The position numbers were made by a program, and so were the translations under genes. Below are positions 41,813-49,609 of a stretch of DNA of 64,000 nucleotides, in pieces. The notes beneath the pieces are model-generated. The model was not told where the DNA came from. It saw only the letters and a program-made list of their open reading frames with translations, and ran no database searches. Positions within the stretch are counted from its first letter, which is position 1. Each line of letters begins with the position of its first letter. This DNA comes from a candidate division FCPU426 bacterium (GTDB taxonomy: Bacteria; Oederibacteriota; JAAXVQ01; JAUVAV01), in the NCBI GenBank assembly GCA_030591525.1, contig JAUVAV010000007.1:1-64000 (forward strand), in the 5' to 3' direction.

Positions 41813-43477
41813 TTAGACCTCCATAATGACCGGAATGATCATGGGAAAGCGCATTATTTCTTTCTTAAAGTATCTTTTTAAAGCACTGCGCACCTGATCC
41901 TGCAGCACCGGAATATCCAAAATACCTTCCATGGTTTCCTGGCTAAGCACTTCCTGCAAGATCGTCACTGCTCCCTCGGTCAGGCGCGCCGTCTCATGTC
42001 CGTCCGCAATGCCACGCGTGATCAAGTCCGGTCCGGACAACAAGGCTCCGGTCTGCCGGTTCAGACCCAGTATTGCCACCACCATGCCGTCCTCTGACAG
42101 ATGCTGGCGATCCCGAAGGACTATGTGACCAACATCGCCTACGCTTTTGCCATCCACCAGAACATTTCCGGCGCTCACCTTTCCAGCCCGTCGCAAAGTT
42201 TCACGGGTTAGCTCCGCCCGGTCGCCGTTTTCCAGAATTAATATCTTATCTTCCGGCATTCCCAGTTCACGTGCCAGTTCGGCGTGATGATAGAGATGGC
42301 GGGTTTCTCCATGGATCGGAATAAAATGCCGGGGACGAATAATATTATGCATGATTTTCAGTTCTTCCCGCGCGGCGTGCCCGGAAACATGAATTTCACT
42401 TACCCGCTCATAATGCACCCGGCAGCCTAAACGAAATAAACGGTTGATCATGTTTCCTATACGGCGCTCATTACCGGGTATGGTCCGGGCCGAGATAATC
42501 ACGGTATCCCCGGGCTTAAGTTTCAGGTCCCGGTTCTCACCGACCGCAGCCCGGGCTAACGCCGATTTCGGCTCACCCTGGCTGCCGGTAGTCATTACCA
42601 CGGTTTTCTCGGAAGGAAGTTTTAGCAGATCATTCCAGGTCCGCCAAAGATTTTCAGGAATCTGAAGATAACCCAGTTCCTGCGCCGTACGCATGTTTTT
42701 CACCATACTCCGGCCCAGTACTCCCAAAGAGCGCTGGTAGCGCACCGTAGTATTGGCCACCTGCTGAAAGCGATGGATATTACTGGAAAAACACGCGATT
42801 ACCACCCGTTGCGGAGCGTCCCGGATAATTTCATCAAAAGCCACTCCGACTTCCCGTTCTGAAAGCGTATACCCGGCACGTTCTACATTGGTGGAATCCG
42901 CCAATAAGATATCCACTCCCCGCCGGCCTAGTTCGCCGAACTTGCCCAGATCAGTGAATTCGTTGTTCAGCGGCGTGGGATCAAGTTTGAAATCACCGGT
43001 ATGGACTATCAGTCCTGCGGGCGTGGTTATTCCCAAACCGATCCCATCTACAATGGAATGGGCCACCGGTATGAATTCCAGTTGAAACGGCCCCAAGGTC
43101 AAACTTCCGCCGGCCTTAATTTCATGCAAGGAGACCTCGCCCGGCAGATTATGCTCTTCCAGTTTATTTCGTACCATACCCAGGGTCATCCGCGTCCCAT
43201 AAACCGGCACTAATAATTGCCGAAGGACATACGGCAACGCCCCGACATGATCTTCGTGGCCATGCGTGAGAATAATTCCCAATACCCGGTCACGGTTTTC
43301 CAGTAAAAAGGAAATATCCGGGATAATAAAATCAATTCCCGGTTGATCCTCGGTGGGAAAAGTCATGCCTGCATCCACCACCAATATCCGGCCCCCGCAA
43401 TCCAGGGCCAGCATATTTTTTCCAATTTCACCAAGTCCGCCTAAGGGAATTAACGCGCAAGTCGTTTCCTCTTTCAA
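41813..43477 (-). CDS. rnj: Ribonuclease J
   Basis: A metallo-beta-lactamase/beta-CASP ribonuclease of 554 residues with 5'-exo and endonuclease activity on RNA. GGLGEIGKNMLALD, the zinc motif THGHEDHVGALPY, HTGDFKLD, TTGSQGEP and the beta-CASP HVSGHAAREELKIM and FIPIHGETRHL motifs are present. The TTG at 43477 lies six bases after GGAG; the frame to 43489 is less likely. It precedes ftsK in the same direction. RNase J without visible RNase E fits many non-proteobacterial Gram-negatives. Confidence 0.94.
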   Translation of the reverse strand: MKEETTCALIPLGGLGEIGKNMLALDCGGRILVVDAGMTFPTEDQPGIDFIIPDISFLLENRDRVLGIILTHGHEDHVGALPYVLRQLLVPVYGTRMTLGMVRNKLEEHNLPGEVSLHEIKAGGSLTLGPFQLEFIPVAHSIVDGIGLGITTPAGLIVHTGDFKLDPTPLNNEFTDLGKFGELGRRGVDILLADSTNVERAGYTLSEREVGVAFDEIIRDAPQRVVIACFSSNIHRFQQVANTTVRYQRSLGVLGRSMVKNMRTAQELGYLQIPENLWRTWNDLLKLPSEKTVVMTTGSQGEPKSALARAAVGENRDLKLKPGDTVIISARTIPGNERRIGNMINRLFRLGCRVHYERVSEIHVSGHAAREELKIMHNIIRPRHFIPIHGETRHLYHHAELARELGMPEDKILILENGDRAELTRETLRRAGKVSAGNVLVDGKSVGDVGHIVLRDRQHLSEDGMVVAILGLNRQTGALLSGPDLITRGIADGHETARLTEGAVTILQEVLSQETMEGILDIPVLQDQVRSALKRYFKKEIMRFPMIIPVIMEV

Positions 43478-43518
43478 TCCAATCTCCAATCTTGATTCGT
43501 GATAAAAATCACGTAATA

Positions 43519-43524
43519 ATTATA
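43519..43524 (-). promoter_or_regulatory. Candidate -10 element for rnj
   Basis: A perfect TATAAT on the minus strand about 40 bases upstream of the rnj start. No good -35 sequence is seen at 16-18 bases, so this is a tentative call. Confidence 0.4.
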
Positions 43525-43557
43525 GCTTCCCCACACGTAAAAATCTGATCACGTGGC

Positions 43558-43585
43558 GTAGGGGCGACGCATGCGTCGCCCCTAC
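43558..43585. repeat. Perfect 28-bp GTAGGGG palindrome, copy 2
   Basis: Identical in all 28 bases to the element at 22344-22371. The flanks are also related: ATCACGTG lies close on one side and ACTGCCGGTGATGCCATAAC, the inverse of part of the 83-bp repeat, on the other. The rest of the 329-base gap 43490-43818 holds only a tentative -10 element and the terminator at 43756. Confidence 0.88.
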
Positions 43586-43755
43586 AACTGCCGGTGATGC
43601 CATAACAAACATTTAAATATTATTCCGGTAATGGCCGCTAATCATCCATACCAAATCCAAGTTTTGGTATTATATCAAAATGATCATCCAGAAGCCAAAT
43701 AAAAAACCCGCCCAACCCAAAATGCTGTCTTGGGCCGAACGGATATTTAACCATA

Positions 43756-43800
43756 AATAAAACAACGTAGAATGTTTTTTTCATTCTACGTTGTTTTATT
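43756..43800 (-). terminator. Strong bidirectional terminator
   Basis: A perfect 19-bp stem (arm AATAAAACAACGTAGAATG at 43756-43774, inverse at 43782-43800) with a 7-base T/A loop. The T-rich arm follows the stem on both strands. It lies directly downstream of the small lysine-rich gene. Confidence 0.85.
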
Positions 43801-43818
43801 AAAACTATTACCGGTTTA

Positions 43819-43893
43819 TTATTTCTTTTTCTTTGCGGTCTTCTTGGCTGCTTTTTTTGTCGCCTTCTTCACAACCTTCTTCTTCGTAGCCAT
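43819..43893 (-). CDS. 24-residue lysine-rich peptide
   Basis: ATG at 43893 to TAA at 43819 encodes a 24-residue peptide beginning MATKKKVVKKATKKAAK, with more than half of its residues lysine and most others Ala, Thr or Val. AAGGGGG precedes the ATG, a strong terminator follows, and a TTGACA lies upstream, so it looks like an independent transcription unit. Very similar KKxxKK tails occur in histone-H1-like bacterial DNA-binding proteins; a nucleic-acid-binding role is inferred. It could also be a remnant of a longer histone-like gene. Confidence 0.65.
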   Translation of the reverse strand: MATKKKVVKKATKKAAKKTAKKKK

Positions 43894-43950
43894 TCGTGTT
43901 AATCCCCCTTCTCTATATAGTGGGTACTAAAATAAATCAAATACAATATA

Positions 43951-43979
43951 TAGTTATCAAAATATCTGTTTTTTGTCAA
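43951..43979 (-). promoter_or_regulatory. Possible promoter of the lysine-rich peptide gene
   Basis: TTGACA on the minus strand at 43974-43979. The base-17 position gives a poor -10 (TAACTA, 43951-43956), but the tract TAACTATATATTGTAT is very AT-rich. The -35 match is perfect; the -10 assignment is weak. Confidence 0.4.
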
Positions 43980-44034
43980 CCATAAAAACCGCAGTAAATA
44001 TTTTTTCTGTTTCGTCCTGGAACCGCCGGCAACA

Positions 44035-44186
44035 GTAGGGGCCGCCTTCCATGCCGGCTCATGAATTTTACGTCGTACGGGCGGGCAGACACGGAAGTCC
44101 GCCCCTACGAAAAACGTCATTATAACAAAGTATGCGAACGCCGAGGCGTTTAATTAAATGCCTCTGCCACTGCCGGTGATGCCATA
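44035..44186. repeat. GTAGGGG palindromes and a piece of the 83-bp repeat
   Basis: GTAGGGGCCGCCTTCCATGCC with a weak inverse arm (44035-44061), and GGGCGGGCAGACACGGAAG followed by TCCGCCCCTAC (44079-44108). At 44164-44186, CACTGCCGGTGATGCCATAAC is the inverse of the core of the 83-bp repeat. The 302-base gap 43894-44195 otherwise holds only the possible promoter of the small gene. Confidence 0.72.
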
Positions 44187-44195
44187 ACGTAAGGC

Positions 44196-45479
44196 TTATA
44201 TGCTGATATCCGGAAACGGTGTTTTGGGCAGGGGGCCGATCATGGCCGAGGTCATGGGAGCTTCCAGGAACAAATCACGGGCCAGGTCGAGAATATCCTG
44301 TTTGGAAATGCGGCCCAGCGCGCGCAGGACAGCGGGGATGCCGGCATGCTTCTGAAGATAATCCTCTTCCTGAAGCATCTGCCACATATGCGATGACGAA
44401 CTCTCCAGGGAAAGTAACAAACCGCCCTGCATTTGCTCACGAACATCATGCCATTCCTGGTCGGTGATCAGACGCGTGGAAATACTTCGTAATTCATCGT
44501 GAACAATCTGCATGGCGTGTTTAAATTTTCGGGGGTGACAGGCCAGGTATACTCCCGCCGCTCCGGTATCGCGAAAAAAATCCATGAAAGAATAAATGGA
44601 ATAAGCCAGCGCTCTTCGCTCCCGTACCTCGTGAAACAAGCGCGAATTGGTGCCGGCCCCCAGAATGTTCGAGAGCGCCGCGGCTGTCAGCCGCCGTTTA
44701 TCTTCATAGGGGAGCCCTTTAAATCCTATGCAGATATGCAATTGTTCAAGACGCCGATGCTCTTTCCGGGACTTAAAGGCCAGGGCCGCAACCGGTGGGC
44801 CGGGCTCGGCCCTCTCTTCTTGCTGAGCCGGCTTTCCGAAATATCGTTTTGCCAGTTTGCTTGCCTCCGCGGGCCGTACATTTCCGGCAATGGCCAGTAT
44901 CAGGTTTGGAGGCTGGTAATGGCGCTGCAGATACTTGCGCAAATCGCGGCAGGTCACGTTTTTCAGTCCGGCCCGGGTTCCCAGAATCGGTCGCCCCAGC
45001 GGATGATTGGGCCAGAGGGCTTGGGCAAAACGGTCATGGATTAACTCGTCCGGCGCGTCTTCATACATTCTGATTTCCTCGAGAATAATCCGCTTCTCTT
45101 TTTCCAGGCTGCTGGAATTAAATCGGTAATTGGTTAGCATATCTGAAATTACATCCAGGGCCAGGGAAAGGTAGGAGGCCGGTACCTTGGCATAATAGGT
45201 GGTATTCTCACGGCCGGTACAGGCATCCAGATAACCGCCGACCGCGGTCAGTACCCGCGCGAGTTCGCGCATGCTCCGGCGCCGGGTTCCCTGGAAGAGC
45301 ATATGCTCTATAAGATGGCTCCATCCCATTTCCTGCCGGGTTTCATCCCGGGAACCGGTTTTTACGCTCAGCCCAACGGAGACTGAAACCAGGCCGGGAA
45401 GCGGCTGGACCAGCAAGGTAAGTCCATTACTGAATACTTCCCGCTGTATAGGCTCAATCCGGTATTTAAGTGTTTGCAA
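44196..45479 (-). CDS. M16 family zinc metalloprotease
   Basis: A 427-residue peptidase of the pitrilysin/insulinase family (PqqL/YmxG-like). The inverted zinc motif HLIEH lies near residue 57 (GWSHLIEHMLFQGT) with the downstream glutamate in EEIRMYEDAPDE near 135. The C-terminal M16 domain has GAGTNSRLFHEVRERRALAYS. Such proteases degrade small peptides or process proteins; its target is unknown. The start is a TTG at 45479, overlapping the mutase gene by 14 bases, and the Shine-Dalgarno (GGAGGG) is somewhat distant. Confidence 0.9.
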   Translation of the reverse strand: MQTLKYRIEPIQREVFSNGLTLLVQPLPGLVSVSVGLSVKTGSRDETRQEMGWSHLIEHMLFQGTRRRSMRELARVLTAVGGYLDACTGRENTTYYAKVPASYLSLALDVISDMLTNYRFNSSSLEKEKRIILEEIRMYEDAPDELIHDRFAQALWPNHPLGRPILGTRAGLKNVTCRDLRKYLQRHYQPPNLILAIAGNVRPAEASKLAKRYFGKPAQQEERAEPGPPVAALAFKSRKEHRRLEQLHICIGFKGLPYEDKRRLTAAALSNILGAGTNSRLFHEVRERRALAYSIYSFMDFFRDTGAAGVYLACHPRKFKHAMQIVHDELRSISTRLITDQEWHDVREQMQGGLLLSLESSSSHMWQMLQEEDYLQKHAGIPAVLRALGRISKQDILDLARDLFLEAPMTSAMIGPLPKTPFPDISI

Positions 45480-46881
45480 GGAGCCTGCGTCCCTCCCCGG
45501 CTAAACGCCTCAAGCCCTGCCTACTCCTTGCTTCCAGGTATAATCTGGCTACCGGCTCGGTACCTGATAAACGGATAGCCAGCCAGGTACCATCTTGTAA
45601 AAGGTATTTATAACCATCTGTATTGTCTATTGCCACCACCCGGCGCCCGGCTAATTTGTCCGGACGGTATTTATCCAGCCGCCGCCGCAATTTCAGCCCG
45701 GCCCCGGAGTTGGGCAATTGGACATTGACCCGGTCTGTTATTATGGTACCGACCCGTCTATGGATGGACTTCAATATGGCTCCCAGGCTCCGTTTTTCCC
45801 GGGCCACCAGTTCAGCCATTAGTAAGCAAGCTAAAATGCCGTCTTTTTCCGGGATATGATTGGCAATGGTCAGGCCGCCGCTCTCCTCTCCCCCGGCCAG
45901 AAAACCGCCCCTCAGCATACTCTCCCCAATATATTTAAATCCCACCGGCGTAACTTCGACCGGCAGGTTATGCTGCCCGGCCACGGCATCCACCAGATGG
46001 CTGGTAACCACTGAACGCACCACGCGGCCGCGCCAGCCGCGATGCCGCACCAGTAAATATACGGTCAAAGCCAGAACCTCGTTGGGCGTAATATACGTTC
46101 CATCCGCGTCGATTACGCCAAAGCGGTCCGCGTCTCCGTCCGTGCCCAAGACCAGGCAAGAACCCTGCTTTTTCATAAGCCCTGCGGCTTCCCGCAGATG
46201 CTCGGCATTCGGTTCCGGGGCGTTCCCGCCAAATAAGGTATCACGCCAATCATGCAATACTTCCACTCGGCAGCCGGCCCGGCGCAAGGCCTCTGCCAAA
46301 TATCCCTGTCCGGCGCCGTAAAGAGGATCGGCTATGATTTTTAATTTGGCCCGGCGCAATATTGGCATAGCTGCCAGCTTATCAAGGCGCTTGAAATAAG
46401 CCGGCTTGGGATCAAAAATAATAATCTTCCCTTGCCTAATTCCCCGGGGCGGCTTGCCGCCCCCCTGCGCCAACCAACGGTTGGCTTCTCTTTCAATCGG
46501 CTGGACTTCCTCCTTGGTTGCCGGCCCGCCAAAAGCATTCGACCACTTGAATCCCTGATAAACCGCCGGATTGTGACTCGCGGTAAAATTAATACCGCCC
46601 GCCAATCCCAGATTCTGAATGCCCAGTGCCAGGGCCGGAGTAGGCGCCGGGCCTTCCACCAGGTGGACTGTGAGACCCTCTTCGCTGAGTATGACAGCGG
46701 CATGCCGGGAAAATTCCTCGGAAAGGAACCGCGGATCATGCCCGATTAACACCCCGCGGCTTGCCAGCCGCCGGGCTTTTAAGTAACGGGCCACTGCCCG
46801 GGTAACTGCCGTTACTTTACTGAAAGTAAATCCATCCGCAATAATATCACGCCACCCGGAAGTCCCGAATTTAATGCTCAC
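45466..46881 (-). CDS. Phosphoglucomutase/phosphomannomutase
   Basis: A 471-residue alpha-D-phosphohexomutase interconverting sugar 1- and 6-phosphates for glycan precursors. FGTSGWRDIIADGFT at the N-terminus, the phosphoserine loop NFTASHNPAVYQGFK, the magnesium loop GTDGDADRFGVID and the sugar loop GGEESGGL are all intact, as is the C-terminal phosphate loop RLSGTEP. The GTG at 46881 has GGAGAG upstream. The fully active motifs contrast with the neighbouring fused mutase-like domain. Confidence 0.94.
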   Translation of the reverse strand: MSIKFGTSGWRDIIADGFTFSKVTAVTRAVARYLKARRLASRGVLIGHDPRFLSEEFSRHAAVILSEEGLTVHLVEGPAPTPALALGIQNLGLAGGINFTASHNPAVYQGFKWSNAFGGPATKEEVQPIEREANRWLAQGGGKPPRGIRQGKIIIFDPKPAYFKRLDKLAAMPILRRAKLKIIADPLYGAGQGYLAEALRRAGCRVEVLHDWRDTLFGGNAPEPNAEHLREAAGLMKKQGSCLVLGTDGDADRFGVIDADGTYITPNEVLALTVYLLVRHRGWRGRVVRSVVTSHLVDAVAGQHNLPVEVTPVGFKYIGESMLRGGFLAGGEESGGLTIANHIPEKDGILACLLMAELVAREKRSLGAILKSIHRRVGTIITDRVNVQLPNSGAGLKLRRRLDKYRPDKLAGRRVVAIDNTDGYKYLLQDGTWLAIRLSGTEPVARLYLEARSRQGLRRLAGEGRRLLANT

Positions 46882-46893
46882 TATTCAACTCTC

Positions 46894-49389
46894 CTATCCT
46901 TGCCATTCCTGGATCATTTGGGTATAGCGCAGAAGCAGTTGCTGGCTTTGTTCTGAATTAACGCCTTCGACATTAATATGAAAAAAAGGTTTATCCGCGT
47001 CCGGCATAATCAGGACCCAGGATTTGCCGTGCCAAATTTTTACGCCGTCTAATAACTGGACTTTTTCTGACCGCGTAGCCTCAATCAATCGGCGCATAAT
47101 AGCGCCTTTTTGTTCCCACGAACAGGCTATTTGGCGGCGCAGCATGTGGATCGGAGGGATTTGGTCAACCAATCGGCTAAGCGGCTCTTGGGCACCGGCC
47201 AGCAGTTCCAGGAGTTTGGCCGTAGCCATCATAGAATCAAAAGCCGGTTGAAACTGCGGAAAGATATATCCTCCCCGGGGCTCACCCAGAAAATCCAGCC
47301 GGCGCCGGCCGGCCGCCTCCATAATGGCCGTGTACGGAGTCTTGGTCCGCAGGACCCGGCCGTTGTACTGCTGCGCGAGATCTTCAGTTATCCGGGAGGC
47401 GGAAATCGGCACTCCAATGCGCGCGCCGTTCTTGGCCTTAAGCACTAACAGCGTCATCACGGCCAGGGCCAGGTCATCGTCCAGGATTCTCCCGGTATCA
47501 TCAACAATATATATTTTTTGCGCTCCGGCGTCCATCATTACTCCCAGATGCGCTTTGAGAGTACCCACGATTTCTCCCAGCCTTTTCAACGATTGGTCGA
47601 ATTCCTCCGGACCCTTGGTTAAACGGGTTCCGTCCGGATAAGAGTTGAGCGCGATAACTTCGCAGTGAAGATCGCCCAATACCTGCGGAAAAATCCCCAC
47701 CGCGCTTCCCCAGGCATAATCAATTACTACCTTGAATTTTGCCCGCCGGATTTTATCATGGTCCAGAACGCGCATGAATCCTTCCTGGTAGTATTCCAGG
47801 GCCCGGGGAGGAAACATAACTTCCCCGGCCGCTTCCATCTCCGCCCGGGGAAAGTCCTCTCTAAAAAACAGGTTTTCGATCCCTTTCTCCTTGGCGCCGG
47901 ACAGTTCTTTGCCATGAGCGTCAAAAAACTTAATATCCATGATCATGGCATCATAAGGCGATTTGCGGACATGAAACCCACCGGCCACTTTAAGTGCCCT
48001 CACTGAATAACGCGCCACCGGCGTAGGCACAACACGCAGGTCATAAACATTAATCCCCACTGAAGCCAAGCCTGTCATGATGGCACGGTCAATAATACGC
48101 GAGGTCTTGTGATGGTCCCGGCTGGAAATAACAAAATCTCCCTTACTCAGGGAGGCGCCATAAGCGGCTCCCAGCTTGGCGGCAAATTCCGGTGTGATCT
48201 CGATGTTTCCCAGACCCGAGACTCCATAGGCATCAAATATATGTTTTGACCATCGTTCTCCCCAGATCAAGGAGGTCGAGAGCGTGGTTCCTTCTTCGAT
48301 AATTTTATAGGGCCAAACTTTTACCTCAGCCTTCACTGTGGCATCTTCGCCTATGCTGCAATGCTCCGCCACCACGGCCCCTACGCCGATATAAGTCCGT
48401 GATCCGACCCGGCAGTCATTTGCCAGGGTCACCTCTTTTAAATTGGCTCCATTCCCAATGGAGACATTATCCCAGATTATACAGCCGATCAGTTTTGACC
48501 CTTCGCCTATCCGGCAGGAGGCTCCCATCACCGTGTTGGCGATCCGCACATTAGGTCCGATCCAGCAATAATCTCCCAGTACTACTCCTTGCTCCAGCTC
48601 GGCCGAAGGATCAATATAGCATTCTGCGCCGATTAAATTTCCCTTGACCCATTCCCCCCGCCCCGGATCAACCAAATCCTTCCCGGCCCGGAGGGCATCG
48701 TAATGCGCCTGCCGGTACTCGGTCAAGTTGCCGACATCCTTCCAATAGCAGTTTTCGGCAATATAGCCGTAGATCGGGACCTTGGCGTACAGCATTTCGG
48801 GAAATAATTGTTTGCTGAAATCATATTCCTCCGGGGGTATCCTATCCAGCACCTCGGGTTCCAGAATATAAATACCGGTATTAATCGTATCGGAAAACAC
48901 CTCGCCCCATCCCGGCTTCTCCATAAAACGGGAGACCCGGCCGTCGTCGCGGGTTATAACAATTCCGTAAGCCAGCGGATTATCCACCCGTCCCAGCACT
49001 AAAGTGGCTTGGGCCTTTTTTTCCTTATGATAAGCCACTGCCCGGGACAGATCAATGTTGGTAAGCACATCGCCGGAAATAACTAAAAAAGTGTCCCGGC
49101 CCAAAAACTGCGCGGCTTGCTTGACGCAGCCAGCGGTGCCCAAATCCGAGTCCGGCAGCAGGTAGGAAATGTGGATCCCCCAAGCGGAGCCGTCGCCGAA
49201 GTATTCCTGTATAACCTCGGGCTGGAAATAGAGGGCGACTACGAACTCTGTGAAGCCATGCTTCTTTAATAAATTGAAAATATGCTCCAACATCGGCTGG
49301 TTTAACAGGGGGACCATGGGTTTGGGAATGTTGCAGGTAAGCGGACGCAGCCTGGTTCCAAAACCGCCGGCCATAATTATTGCTTTCAT
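46894..49389 (-). CDS. NDP-sugar pyrophosphorylase fused to degenerate mutase domain
   Basis: An 831-residue three-part protein. Residues 1-235 are a sugar-1-phosphate nucleotidyltransferase (MKAIIMAGGFGTRLRPLT, NIPKPMVPLLNQP, VISGDVLTNID). Residues 245-355 are left-handed beta-helix hexapeptide repeats. Residues about 370-831 are phosphohexomutase-like, but the serine loop reads GGFHVRKSPYDA instead of TASHNP, and the magnesium loop (MMDAGAQKIYIVDD) lacks DGDGDR, so mutase activity is unlikely. Related fusions are annotated as mannose-1-phosphate guanylyltransferases. It probably makes an activated sugar from the product of the adjacent intact mutase. AGGAAG precedes the ATG. Confidence 0.9.
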   Translation of the reverse strand: MKAIIMAGGFGTRLRPLTCNIPKPMVPLLNQPMLEHIFNLLKKHGFTEFVVALYFQPEVIQEYFGDGSAWGIHISYLLPDSDLGTAGCVKQAAQFLGRDTFLVISGDVLTNIDLSRAVAYHKEKKAQATLVLGRVDNPLAYGIVITRDDGRVSRFMEKPGWGEVFSDTINTGIYILEPEVLDRIPPEEYDFSKQLFPEMLYAKVPIYGYIAENCYWKDVGNLTEYRQAHYDALRAGKDLVDPGRGEWVKGNLIGAECYIDPSAELEQGVVLGDYCWIGPNVRIANTVMGASCRIGEGSKLIGCIIWDNVSIGNGANLKEVTLANDCRVGSRTYIGVGAVVAEHCSIGEDATVKAEVKVWPYKIIEEGTTLSTSLIWGERWSKHIFDAYGVSGLGNIEITPEFAAKLGAAYGASLSKGDFVISSRDHHKTSRIIDRAIMTGLASVGINVYDLRVVPTPVARYSVRALKVAGGFHVRKSPYDAMIMDIKFFDAHGKELSGAKEKGIENLFFREDFPRAEMEAAGEVMFPPRALEYYQEGFMRVLDHDKIRRAKFKVVIDYAWGSAVGIFPQVLGDLHCEVIALNSYPDGTRLTKGPEEFDQSLKRLGEIVGTLKAHLGVMMDAGAQKIYIVDDTGRILDDDLALAVMTLLVLKAKNGARIGVPISASRITEDLAQQYNGRVLRTKTPYTAIMEAAGRRRLDFLGEPRGGYIFPQFQPAFDSMMATAKLLELLAGAQEPLSRLVDQIPPIHMLRRQIACSWEQKGAIMRRLIEATRSEKVQLLDGVKIWHGKSWVLIMPDADKPFFHINVEGVNSEQSQQLLLRYTQMIQEWQG

Positions 49390-49434
49390 TAATACTTCCT
49401 ACCTTTCCTTTGCGACGACTTACCATAGGTTTTT

Positions 49435-49600
49435 TTACTAATTAGTTTCTGTTGTGGAAAGTCAAAATGAATTCCTCCCCCTTGAGGGGGGAGGTTAGGT
49501 GGGGGTGTTTTTAAAAGCTTTTTACACCCTCCCCTTAATCCCCTCCCATAAAGGGAGGGGAATTACCTATTTGAAAATCCGACTAATTCCTCAAGCTCCC
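49435..49600. repeat. MITE-like element, copy C (about 166 bp)
   Basis: The interior (CTCCCCCTTGAGGGGGGAGG, GGTTAGGTGGGGGTG, TTTACACCCTCCCC) matches copies A and B with more divergence. The right end CCGACTAATTCCTCAAGCTCC is the shared terminus; the left end is degraded. It fills the 220-base gap between the AsmA-like gene and the fused pyrophosphorylase. Confidence 0.82.
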
Positions 49601-49609
49601 AGCTACTGA

